From Polyodon spathula (taxonomy: Eukaryota > Chordata > Actinopteri > Acipenseriformes > Polyodontidae): a DNA stretch of 64,000 nt. The translations under genes and the position numbers were made by a program. This document shows, in pieces, positions 20,790 to 31,059 of the stretch. The stretch covers positions 72,598,618 to 72,662,617 of the forward strand of contig NC_054537.1 of the NCBI RefSeq assembly GCF_017654505.1, given 5' to 3'. How positions within the stretch are numbered: the first letter of the stretch is position 1; every line of letters starts with the position of its first letter. A model generated the notes under the pieces. It was not told the DNA's origin. It saw only the letters and a program-made list of their open reading frames with translations, and did not search any database.

Positions 20790-21660
20790 TAAAAACTTAA
20801 ACTAGAAATTAAGAGTTTGGGGGTCATCTTTGATCCTGATCTCTCATTTGAGACTCGTATTAGGGAAGTTACTAAAGTATCTTTTTACCATTTGAGAAAT
20901 ATTGCCAAACTTAGACCAATCATTTCTGTATCTGATGCCAACACGCTAATGCATGTCTTTGTTTATTGTAGAATTGATTATTGTAATACACTTTTTTCTG
21001 CTGTCCTAAAACATGTGGTATCCCGCTTGCAGCTTGTTCGGTCGGTCAGAATACCGCCGCTAGAATTTTGACTAAAACCAGAAAAGTTGAACATATTACC
21101 CCTGTTTTGGCCTCTTTACACTAGCTCCCTGTGCAGTACCAATTGATTTAGAATTATATCATTATTATATATAGAATTGATTTTAAGATTTTGCTGTTAA
21201 CTTACAAGCCCCTGAATGGATTAGGACCTAGTTATTTGCAGGAGTTACTGATCCCGTATCTTCCAAACCACACTCTGAGATCACAGGATGTAGGGCTGCG
21301 TGTTATTCTTAGGGTCAACAAAAACATGGGAGGTAGGAATTTTTCTTGTAGAGCTCTTAAGCTATGGAATGCTCTGCCTTTGTTTGTCAGGGAAGCTGGG
21401 ACTGTTACAATTTTCAAGTCAAGCCTAAAACGCATTTTTATATAATGGCTTTCTTATCTTGGTGGGTTTTATATAACTTTAAAATTGCTGTTTTTGTATT
21501 ATTTGTATACTGTTTAAATCGGTATTTTAATGGGCTGAATGTGGCAGTCGTATGTGTGATTGTATTGTGGTTTGTTCTTTTTTTCTGCTATGTACGGTAT
21601 AGTGCTTTGCAATACTTTTGTATAAAAGGCGCTATATAAATGTAATAAATAAAATAATAA
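20790..21660 (+). mobile_element. L2-type LINE, 3' end
   Basis: The C-terminal part of the L2 reverse transcriptase protein: LGVIFDPDLSFETRI, FYHLRNIAKLRP, RIDYCNTLFSAVL, then after frame breaks LLTYKPLNGLGPSYL and FSCRALKLWNALPLFVR to FKSSLKRIFI. The 3' tail agtgctttgcaatacttttg, aaaggcgctatataaatg and (AATA)n is the standard L2 terminus. At least one frameshift and stops around 21070-21190 make it dead. It is 5'-truncated, as usual for LINE copies. Confidence 0.92.
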
Positions 21661-22241
21661 ATAATATCAGCTAGCATGTATGAGGGTTTGTATCTGATGG
21701 AAATGATGTCACATTAAGAACATCTGTATTATTTTTATTTAAACTATATACTATGACAAATATAATACTGGCAGCTGTAAGATACATGCTGATTGTTACC
21801 TCGTTTAAAGTAAGAACTGCTAGAAAGGTCTGACCCGTTGTATGGATATCAGATTTCTTATTATACAGCACCCTATATAATATTCTACATAGTGGGGGTG
21901 ATGTAAGGATAGGCGCAAATGCTGCCGTAAAATCTAATTTTACCGGTCGCTTAAAATGCGGTGTATGTAAACAATGATGTTCATCTGGCATTTTGCACTT
22001 TGCCAACATTAATCAATGGAAATTATACAGAAATGCACTGAAATGAAGAAAAGAGCATGGAATTGGGTGGGATCTGGATAATAAGCGAGTGCAACCATTA
22101 TAATGTGATGTAAGGATTTTGCCTTGCACTTAAGCAATTGCTGACCCTCCAAAAACTTTACACCTCTTTTTATAAAGTGCAAACCATTGTAGACGCGAAT
22201 AACTAAGCTGTATAAAAGCACACACCTGCAGAGACCTGTCA
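21661..22241. other. Unassigned sequence
   Basis: No gene was recognised; it may include the 5' end of the adjacent Harbinger copy. Confidence 0.4.
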
Positions 22242-22625
22242 TTGGTTTCAGGATGGCTGCTGTGGTGCACTTGGCTCTTTGTTGAGGAGAGGCAGGAACA
22301 CATTCGGAGGAGATGGGCAAGACGAAGAATACCCCGCATGTTCAATCCCAGAGTCATATTGCTTGGGATGCCGAAGGATGCGGTGCTAAAGCATTATCGT
22401 CTCACTCCGCAGGTCATCCTTGACCTAATAGCTAAATTGATGGATGAGCTAGACCCTCATGTCAATCTTTGGACCGCTATCCCTCAATAGTGAAAGTGCT
22501 TTGTAATCTGCACTACTTAGTCTCTGGTTCCTTTGAGACCACAACTGGAATGTATGGAGGCCCAATCCACCTTTTCCAGAGTGCTAGGCAAATTTCTGGA
22601 TGTCATGCTGTGATAAAGAGAAAAA
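22242..22625 (+). pseudogene. PIF/Harbinger transposase (HARBI1-like) N-terminal remnant
   Basis: The frame 22242-22487 reads RRIPRMFNPRVILLGMPKDAV, HYRLTPQVILDLIAKLMDEL and stops. It continues after a shift with VKVLCNLHYLVSGSFETT and a third frame resembling STFSRVLGKFLDV. These are the N-terminal blocks of Harbinger transposases (LxxFRLxxExIxxLxxxL, then VLxxLxxLASGSFQxxVG and SQSTVSRVL). The catalytic DDE domain is not present. An alternative start in the frame ATG GCT GCT at 22254 is interrupted by a stop. Confidence 0.75.
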
Positions 22626-23605
22626 GTATCGAAGCGGATCATTATTTGTGCGTTTTGAGTAATTGGCATTGCTCTTAAGTTTTACAAAGGTATGCAAGCA
22701 GATGATACCATTATGTAAGCCATGGTTTTTCATTATCATGGGTTATGACTCAATAACAATTATAATGACATTTACAATCATGTTTCTCTGTACAGCTGCT
22801 ATTTATGCCAACAAAATCAAGCATATAACTTTTACTATGAATGAAATCCACTGCTGCCGAGCCATACTGAGTGTTTATCCAGGATAACCACTAGAAACAC
22901 AATGTTATTAGAACATGTAACAGCCTAATTACATGATATGGATTGCTAGTGCATTAACCCTAAAGACCTGCAATGGCACTGCATGCAATACAGTTTAAAT
23001 TGGGCTTTTTGTGCCACAATAAAACATAATATCACCAACTCAATCGATGACCTATCAGTTCAAACGACAGAAGTACCAGTGTTGGGCTATTTCTAGAATG
23101 ATCTCTAATCATGCATTATGTAAGAAATAACCCACGACAGGGTGTGCAGCGATTTTGTTTTTGATCATAATTACAAAAAGTAACATTAAAGATTAGAAGA
23201 GATCTAATATGTGTCCTTCCACTCAGAAAAAGTAGTCCCTGAGAGCTATTTTATTTCTATTTATATAGGAGGGAGTATTCATGCAGGAGCCAGTCACTGC
23301 ACTGGTTCTTGTGGCTGATGTCGAGGGAGGAGTTTCTGAACTTGAGGACATGGATGGGGGAGCCGTTTTTGTATGGGGAAGGTTTTCAAGAGAAGCTGAC
23401 CAATAATTCCGGAGGCTAAGAAAGCTGGCACTTGAGCAGATTAATTTTAAATTAGATTTGCAGTTGAATCTGTGATGTGTCAGTGGGCATCTACCGTAGG
23501 ATAGAAGCCTGCTAGAGCTGGAAGCTGATTGGCTGACGGTACTGAATCATTTTCAAATAAGGCGCAGTGATATTAATAGATCAGTTAAGTGAGTTGGTCT
23601 ACGAT
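22626..23605. other. Unassigned sequence
   Basis: Repeat-like flank with no recognised gene or RNA. Confidence 0.4.
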
Positions 23606-23673
23606 GGCGGAACAAGATCACATGACTGTGCAGTAAAAATTGTCACTGCATGGTCATGTGATTTTGTTCCGCC
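23606..23673. repeat. 68-bp hairpin (MITE core)
   Basis: The arms ggcggaacaagatcacatga and its complement (one mismatch) enclose a shorter imperfect stem (tgtgcagt/actgcatg). Weaker inverted similarity extends outward (ttaagtgagttgg / ccaatcacagtgcttaa). This is typical of a fold-back miniature element. Confidence 0.75.
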
Positions 23674-24146
23674 AATCACAGTGCTTAATTTATCCAAGCC
23701 ACTTTATAAGAAATTCAATATTTTTCCCTGTTTTTATCTTAACACTTTTCTGAGCTTTTGTAAATAGCCAGGGAAATGGAAATGTTTCATTCTACCTCCT
23801 GAACCAGTTGTTTCTTCAGCAGCACATCAACTTAGATCACACGCATGTATCAAACTGACAGTCCCTAAGGTCACACTCCACAGTATTTGGCAGACACTAT
23901 TTCAAATTCTCAGCAGCAGACAGAAATACTGGTGAACCACTTTTGTCCATGCTTGACCCTTATTTGTTTAAAGTTTGAGTGGTCTTGAGTGTTGTGTTGC
24001 TAATGCACCAGGGAGGTCTGGCAACCTCATTACCATAACTGTTGTTACAATCCCATATTAATCTTGTAGTCTCTTGAAACAACAGGGAGGTCAGGTGACT
24101 GGTCCTTGAAGCCAGATTATACTGGCAGTGCAACCTCTGACAGACA

Positions 24147-24210
<64 letters not shown>

Positions 24211-24211
24211 T
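24147..24211. repeat. (ATT)n microsatellite
   Basis: About 21 ATT units, directly followed by the LINE tail sequence tagcagatgcttttatccaa. Confidence 0.95.
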
Positions 24212-24339
24212 ATTTAGCAGATGCTTTTATCCAAGGTGATTTACAGAAAATTAAACAAAATATAAAAGTATACAAAATTACAGGCAATAAAAATGCAAAA
24301 CAAACACACACACACACATATATCTATATCTATATCTAT

Positions 24340-24424
<85 letters not shown>

Positions 24425-24720
24425 AAAATATTTACAGTATAAATAAGGAAATACAAAAATATATATGATAGGAATTTACAAATAGAGATTGAATAAGTGG
24501 GTTTTGAGAAGACTGTGAAAAGCAATAAAAGAGTGAACAGTCCTGAGGATAACTGGTGGCTGATTCCACCACAGGGGGATGAGGGAAGAAAAGGAGCGAG
24601 CATGGGAGGAAGGAGAGTGAAGAGAAGGCATAGCAAGTTGGCCAGTAGAGGATGAACGGAGGGCGAGAGGGAATATAAAGAGGCACGAGGGATTGGAGAT
24701 ACTTGCCTATCGCTCTATTC
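24212..24720 (-). mobile_element. LINE 3' end (L2-related) with embedded microsatellite
   Basis: On the minus strand, protein pieces with PPVVESATSYPQDCSLFYCFSQ and frame-shifted LLKTHLF-like ending resemble the C-terminus of fish L2-type LINEs (xxWNxLPxxLRxxxSxxxFKxxLKTHLF). The non-coding tail is tcaccttggataaaagcatc next to an ATT microsatellite, the usual 3' boundary. The copy is decayed. Confidence 0.6.
24303..24421. repeat. (CA)n(TATATC)n(AT)n compound microsatellite
   Basis: CA repeats, then four tatatc units, then about 80 bp of alternating AT, inside the LINE tail. Confidence 0.95.
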
Positions 24721-25288
24721 ACTGCTTAATATTTAATAGTTTAATATTTGCCTGTAAGTCTTGGTGCAGAACAACCTTCTGGATTCACATTAGTGATACA
24801 CTGGGCAGCGTTTCTCATTTTATTCATTCATTTTTTAAATAGAATCTGTTTAAAATATTTACATTGTTAATAGCTTCAGATTGCATTTTAATGTTTTATT
24901 TTTGCCCTTTATCAATTAGAGTGGTTCACAGATGGTCTCCCTGCTTTGGAAAAAGCCTAGAAAACATAAACATACTTTATTGGGTAACCTCTGAGCAATA
25001 ACAAGGGAAATGTAGTCATTTGTTGGGTTTTGCCACAAAAACTGCACATATAAATATATATTAAAATGTAACTAAATATGAAACTGCACAAGGAAGTATT
25101 AAGTACCAAGTTTATTTGTTTATTCATCATTTTACAACATACTATTTTGAGCTGGGGGTGTTGTATATCAACTATTGAGATGCACCTATCAAAACAGGAT
25201 TTTTTGTTCTGCCTACAAATAGTAATAACATTTTCGATCTATTTTTCTGCAAAGGTGAATCAATTTGAAATAAAATCATGAAATAGTC

Positions 25289-25289
<1 letters not shown>
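24721..25289. other. Unassigned AT-rich sequence
   Basis: No gene was recognised. Confidence 0.4.
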
Positions 25290-25323
<34 letters not shown>

Positions 25324-25347
25324 TATTATTATTATTATTATTATTAT
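25290..25347. repeat. (ATT)n microsatellite
   Basis: Tandem ATT with one missing base. Confidence 0.95.
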
Positions 25348-25513
25348 CCTCCTCCAGTCTTACCTAAAAATTTGCAAGCCAGTACTACAGTAAACAGAGA
25401 TTTAATGAAACCGTGTTTATTGGACATAATGGAAAATAGATTAGTTATTAAATGATTAATGGGGTGCTTACGGTGTACAGTATATGGGTTGCTTCTGGAT
25501 CTGTCGGTATCCG

Positions 25514-25626
25514 CATGGACCTCTCAGATCTACATTTCCCATCATCCTCCTGCTCACTGGTAAATCCATCTCAGTTACATATGTGAGTAGGAGGGTGATG
25601 GGAAATGTAGTTTTGAGAGTTCCATG
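25514..25626. mobile_element. Fold-back MITE with ctacatttcccat arms
   Basis: Inverted arms of about 43 bp (catggacctctcagatctac... and catggaactctcaaaactac...) share ctacatttcccatca and cctcct(g/a)ctcac, with only a short loop. The motif ctacatttcccat is common in fish DNA-transposon termini. A related motif (actacattttccag) occurs near 38533. No clear target duplication. Confidence 0.7.
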
Positions 25627-26052
25627 TGACACCATTTTGAGGCACGGAACGCAATTTAAAAGTTTTTTTTTTTTAAAAAGTGGTCAAAATGTTAAAAAAA
25701 AAATCCAAAAAAACAATACACACACCATACATAAACAGTTCTAGCAACACATGGGAACATGCAACACAATAAAATAAAAAAAGGTCCTTATGTAAACATT
25801 GTAGGTATCCTGTTGAGTTTTACAGGATGTTTTCTTACTGAAAGCTGATGTGTCTATAGGGTACGTTCTATGAGGTGGCACAGTAAATTAATGCAGTTTG
25901 TTGTGATATGGGGGGGATGCTTCGATTTTATACATGAAACACCACATTTCTTGTTGTAATTCAAATCACTTTGTTAGTAGACGTTGGGGTATGTTTAACT
26001 GATTTAAAAAACACAGTTGTACAAATTATTAAAATTAGATGACTTTGTGAGT

Positions 26053-26241
26053 CTCTAAAGCAGTGGTACTCAACTCTGGCCCTCGAGATCTAATCCAGTC
26101 CAGGTTTTTACTCCAAGCAAGTTCTAATATAGTTAAATTGAAGCTGTTAAGAGGCAATTGACTAATTTAGGACTTGGTTGGAATAAAGACCAGGACTGGA
26201 ATAGATGTCAAGGGCCAGAGTTGAGTACCATTGCTCTAAAG
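26053..26241. mobile_element. hAT MITE with perfect 8-bp target duplication
   Basis: The element 26061-26233 (173 bp) starts cagtggtactcaactctggc and ends with its complement (one mismatch in the last bases: caatgg). Inverted similarity extends to over 50 bp. It is flanked by ctctaaag at 26053-26060 and again at 26234-26241, an exact 8-bp duplication as made by hAT transposases. The CAGTGG terminus is also hAT-like. No coding capacity. Confidence 0.9.
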
Positions 26242-26322
26242 TGTATTTTGTCTTTGAAAGAGGCATTTAAATCTACCACTGTTTTGATCATTTTAATAGA
26301 CCCAGCTGTCTCTTTATAATAC

Positions 26323-26774
26323 TGTGGCAGGGCTGAGGCCTGCCCTATAAATAAAAGTGGTGGGGTGGTAGGTAAAAATAAGAAAGTGTTTAAAAAAAAA
26401 AAAAAAGTATTTAAGTTTGTCAGGGATGGGGTTGATTGAATACCAACACAATGCTAGCATGTGGCTATGTGATGTTGATTGAATGACTAATGATCCATCA
26501 ACTCCTCAGCCACATTCTATATAAGACTCAGCTTCTCCTCGTTAGGAGAGAAGTGTGGAGAGAAGCCTGAGTGAGTGAGTGAGCGAGTGAGTTAAAGTAA
26601 AGTTCAGTGAAGGCTCTGCCCAACCTGGACAGTTTTGGGGTTTTGTTTAAACTGTTTATTTTGGCCCTTGTGCCTATTCATTTGTTCACGTGTTTTGTAT
26701 ATTTGTTTTGTTTATTAAAAATGTGCTGTGTTAATCCTAAGCAATTCTGTGTCTCTGTCTCCCTGCCTGTAACA
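26323..26774 (+). mobile_element. LTR (family A), solo or 5' LTR
   Basis: It runs from TGTGGCAGGGC to CCTGCCTGTAACA. It has a TATA box (tctatataagac) near 26515 and a run of gagtgagt-like repeats at the likely transcript start. The segment gttcagtgaaggctctgcc matches a related block in the LTRs at 42100-42723 and 58589-58949. attaaaa lies near the end, and tctgggccgtagcact following it could be a decayed primer-binding site. No matching 5-bp duplication was seen, so it may be the 5' LTR of a decayed element. Confidence 0.65.
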
Positions 26775-27786
26775 TCTGGGCCGTAGCACTGACCTCTTCA
26801 CAAATGATTGAAAATGTTTTTGTATGAAAGGCAGTGAATCTTCTCTGATTTAAAAGGCTTCTTATTGTTTTAATGAAGAATACCAATACAACTTAAAGGG
26901 GAATATGAACACTGTACTGCTAAGAAACAAAATAAAGCTCTGAGTTTTCTTTGTGCTTTATTTGAGGTGCCTGATTACAGCTGCACACCTCTTCAGAGCT
27001 CCTGGCCCACCGGTCTCAGTAATCCTAAGAATTGTGTTACTGAGATAACAAAATTAAAATGGAAATTAATTAATAGAAATTAAAATGGAGATTCTTTATA
27101 CCAGTATTTGTTTTTTCTGTTACCAAAGTTAATGCAAGCAAAAAATCCTCCTAGTGTGAGAAATGCCATCACTGTAATAATAAATGCATGTGGTAGGAAT
27201 CAAGGGTTTCTTTTTTACATGCTGTGAATTCTATCTTTGAATCATCACTGATATACATTGGAGTTGTACATCTGTGAAAGCCAACGTTTTTCCATGGATA
27301 CACTTGACTAGCGATTCGTCATGGAGGATTGATGGGGCGTGGCCTGAATCATAAAAGGGAACCGTGGTGGTCAACAGGTTGGTTGTGCTTTGGAAACAGA
27401 ACAGGGAGGATCGCAACCCGAAAGTGCCGACAACAACTGCTACTAACCAAAAGGCATGTTTTCAAGCCAGGTTTCCAATCAGTAGGCGGACGTGGACGCT
27501 ACTTGGGGATCCTAGACCAGTCAACCGTGAGCCTGCTTGGGGAAGGGACATTGGGATCTGGGGAAGACAGCAGCAGGGGCAGACGCTTCCTTCCCGCAAG
27601 GATTGTATATTTGTGTAAATAGAGGAGTTCAGGACTTATTGAGTGTGGTTTTGTGTTGTCACTTGGAACTGGAAATTAGTTTATTGAACAAGTGACTCTA
27701 TGTTTTTAGCTACACACCACACACCACCCAGGGTCACATTTTTTTCAGTAGTGGGATTTTTTTTCTTTCCCCTGGGAAGTGTAAAT
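26775..27786. other. Unassigned; possible gypsy leader region
   Basis: 27290-27640 is GC-richer and lies just before the gag remnant, so it may be the LTR or leader of that element. I could not place LTR boundaries. Confidence 0.35.
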
Positions 27787-28240
27787 ATGGACTGCACACA
27801 GTTCCTGGAGTTCCTGCAGGAGCGCCATCGAGATGCACAAGAGGGGCAGCAGCAGATTTAATGGGCTGGACTGTTTGGTCAATTGGCAGAGAAAATGTCA
27901 AGCGCCACAGGAGGTAATCCAGAAGCCATGGTAGTGTGGCTAATGGCAGTCTAGCCAGAGACCTTTCTGGTCACATTGGAGAGGATGGCAGAGGTAGCGC
28001 AGTGGCCCAAAGAAGCCCGGGCCATCAAAATCATGCTCGGTCTGACTGGGCAGGCCCAAGAAGCATACCAGGTGCTGGAAGTTGCCACAACTAAGGATTA
28101 CGACCTGGTCAAAACAGCAGTTTTACATCAGCTGGGGATTACCTTGGAGACTTGCCGTCTATGATTTAGGAGCTTTTTTGTGGAGGAGGTAATGAGACCT
28201 CACGTGGCAGCCCAAAAGCGTCAACATCTCTGCAAAAGGT
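27787..28240 (+). pseudogene. Ty3/gypsy gag remnant
   Basis: ATG at 27787 (MDCTQFLEFLQERHRD). The same frame continues through stops near 27859 and 27952 to ERMAEVAQWPKEARAIKIML, LTGQAQEAYQVLE and DYDLVKTAVLHQLGITLETC, with FRSFF after a further stop at 28162. The pattern of a tryptophan-proline segment, LTGxAQxAY and DYxxVKxAxLxxL is that of gag capsid-like proteins of fish gypsy elements and of SCAN-like domains. It is followed by AT-rich sequence and a piggyBac remnant rather than protease, so the element is disrupted. It probably belongs to the same lineage as the pol fragment at 31060-32900. Confidence 0.7.
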
Positions 28241-28805
28241 AGTTTTATATTAGATCTCATTTCATTGATCTACTGTCCCTAACTTACATTATTTTTACTA
28301 TTTACTAAATATAATTGATAAACTTGTATTCATACTTGTATATTTCATGTGATTTTTTTCCTGTTCTTCTTTAAAAACATTTTAATTTTTAATTTTTTTT
28401 TAAAAACGATTTTGATTAGTATTTTATTTTCTCCTCTCCACATACCTTTGAAAACTTAAGGATATCTTTTTTTCTCCCTATGATTTGATCAATGTATTTA
28501 TATATTCTCATTTTCCATTTAAAAAAAGTTTTTATAATTATTTGATCAGATTTGTTTCTCCTTTCCCCATATACCCAAAAAACAATTTGCAATTTTTGGT
28601 TTGATTTGATTTTCTTCTGCTCCATTTAAAAAAACAAAAACAAAAACAACAGCTTGGCTTTAAAACATATTTGTGTTTTTGATTGAATGATCTCCTCTTC
28701 CCTTACAACACACATTGTAATTGTATAGGATCACATTTTATTATTGCTTTTTCTTAACTTATGATTGGATTTGTGATGGGCAGTGCAGGTTATTTTGGGA
28801 AGAAA
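28241..28805. other. Unassigned AT-rich sequence
   Basis: T-rich stretches at 28330-28640; no gene. Confidence 0.5.
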
Positions 28806-29815
28806 ATGGCAAGGCAGCAGCTCAATGCAGATGTTGTTGCTAAGTTTGGCTCAGAGAGTGATTTTATGTGTATATGAACCAAGTGACACTTCCTCCAGTG
28901 AGGAGATCAACAGTGGTTAGGGAGTGGAGCCTATGGAAACTGAGCCCGAGCCCCTGCCTGAACCCAGTATAGTAGGTGGGTCTGGACCAAGGGGTGGTAG
29001 ATTTCAGCCATTCTACCACTGGATCCCCCCTAACATCAGCCTCAGATACCCCTTTTTTCTGGCACACAAGGTACCAGTATGAACACAACTGAAGTCATTT
29101 TTCAATATTTGGTAACCCAAACCAATTTGGATGCCCAACAATATCTGACACAGCATGGGAACAACCTGGGGCCACATTCTAGTGAGCCCCCATAAAGGTT
29201 TTCCAAATAAAATATGTTTTGGGGCTTATCGCTTTTAATGGGATTAGGAGATAAACATAGAATGGATTTATTTTGGCCCACCAACCAAATCCATGCTGCT
29301 CCAGAAGCTTGCCCGTTATGCAGTTAAATTGTACAAACTCTGTGAGAGCTTCACTGGGTACATTCATTGGTTCAGAGTGCACACAGGGAGGAACTCTCAG
29401 ATTGAGCTGCCTGGCTGTCCCCCATGCTTCCAGACCACTGAGAAAATTGTGTTTGATTTTGTTTTTCCCCTCCTAAATCTTGGCTACCATTTGTTTGTAG
29501 GTAACTTCTACACAAAGATTCCTCTGTTTAGGGCCTTGTACACATCACAAACAATGGCTTGTGGTACAATAAGACCCAACAGGAAGGGATTTCCACGACA
29601 ACAAATGGAGGCATGGCGAAACCAGCGCTCTGTACTGTGAGGAACTGCTGGCTGTTAAATACACTGACAAAAACTGTAGCAGTTCCTGTGCAAGATCAGG
29701 ACACACGCAAATAAGCCCAAGTGTGTCCTGGAGTACAGTAAATTCATGGGAGACGTGGATAAGTCAGACCAGATTTTGGAGCCGTACGATACTGTAAGGA
29801 AGACCATGGCATGCG
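28806..29815 (+). pseudogene. piggyBac-family transposase (PGBD-like) remnant
   Basis: The similarity begins at ATG 28806 (MARQQLNADVVAKFGSESD) and continues over several frames. A block resembling VTQTNLDAQQY then GLSLLMGLGDKHRMDLFW spans about 29110-29280. The longest frame (29293-29637) has CESFTGYIHWFRVHTGRN, VFDFVFPLLNLGYHLFVGNFY and ACGTIRPNRKGFP. The last block is KPKCVLEYSKFMGDVDKSDQ and EPYDTVRKTM at 29720-29810. These are standard piggyBac DDD domain blocks: the second Asp is replaced in VGNFY (family DNFY), and DxSDQ at the end is kept as DKSDQ. Several stops and deletions make it inactive. No TTAA-flanked termini found. Confidence 0.88.
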
Positions 29816-31059
29816 GGGGTGCAAATCACTGCTCTTCATTTAATTTGCAGTGTTTAGTGTTACAGTATTTTTTTTTAACAAAATATACCCAATATCTGAT
29901 CATACCCATGTTTGTATTCATGATTACCTGCTTTATATTTAGTAAAAAGGAAATTCTACCACATCTCTCTCATCCATGGCAAGATTCATAGCACCCTGTA
30001 ATATTATTTACATTTTTTATAAGAAAATAATTAGTAAACAAACAAGCACTTAAAAATAGGGTATTTTAGATGTTGGTAGATGTAGTTTTATTTTTTTTCA
30101 AAATACTTTTTTTTCTTTTTAGCAATATGGACCTCTATTATTATGGGGCATAACGCATTATTTTAAAATAGAATACAGTGCATGGTGGTATACTACGTAT
30201 TAATTTACACTGTTAATTGTGCTGTTAGGAACTGTATCCAAACTATTTTAATAGTGTTTGTACACATTAAGCCTGACTAAACATGAAACGGTACTTCAGT
30301 GTGGATGGTTTGAGCTGGATTAATTAGAATGGTTTCGAGTACGATTCTCGAGATCAGTTATGTAGTGTGGACAGGGCCTTAGAAACCTCAGTAGCCAAAA
30401 CGTTCGACATATTAACAAAATAATAGCTCATGCATTTTATTAATAGATTAGATTTGCATTAGCTGCAACAACTGATTTGGTTTTAACACAAAACCGTGAT
30501 TATATGCATCTAACCAACGCATGAGTATTTTTTAATCAACAAAATGTGTTTATAAACTAGCTAAGCTTAACTTTAGCTGTAAAATGAAGAGGCTTGCGAA
30601 CACGAAACAGTTTTTTACAATGTATTGTTACCTGTTAAGTCTATTTTTGCCCACATACCTTTTTGACTTGCTGAGCAAAGATTTAATTGATAACTGTGTA
30701 AAAGTGGTCTCCAACATGTTTGCTACCACTTTCCCACACGACATGAGCCTTCTCTCCTGTGTATGTTGAATGTGGGTGGGTCATGCTCATGATCATTTTT
30801 GTTAATTGAACATGTCTACTGGTGCCAAAATTTAATGTTGCTGGTGCTATTTGAGGTAACTTGGTGCTAGAATCTAGCACCATAGTGCCAAATTTGCACC
30901 CCTGGGCATAGTATAAGAAGCTTGGCATGTACATGGTCCAGATTTCATTGTACAACACCTATGTAGTATACCTAAGTATGATACCAGAGAATTCCATGCT
31001 GACCTGGTAGTGAAAATTCAAGCCCAGGAATCTTATTGTTAGGTTTGTTATATAAATAC
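29816..31059. other. Unassigned sequence
   Basis: No gene was recognised. Near 30370 the segment gtgtggacagggcctta resembles terminal sequences of fish DNA transposons, but no partner was found. Confidence 0.35.

Noticed and set aside
24316..24450. Long open frames rich in Ile/Tyr
   Set aside because: They are translations of AT microsatellites.
29816..29991. Continuation of piggyBac transposase
   Set aside because: The frame stays open but similarity stops after KTM; the rest looks unrelated.
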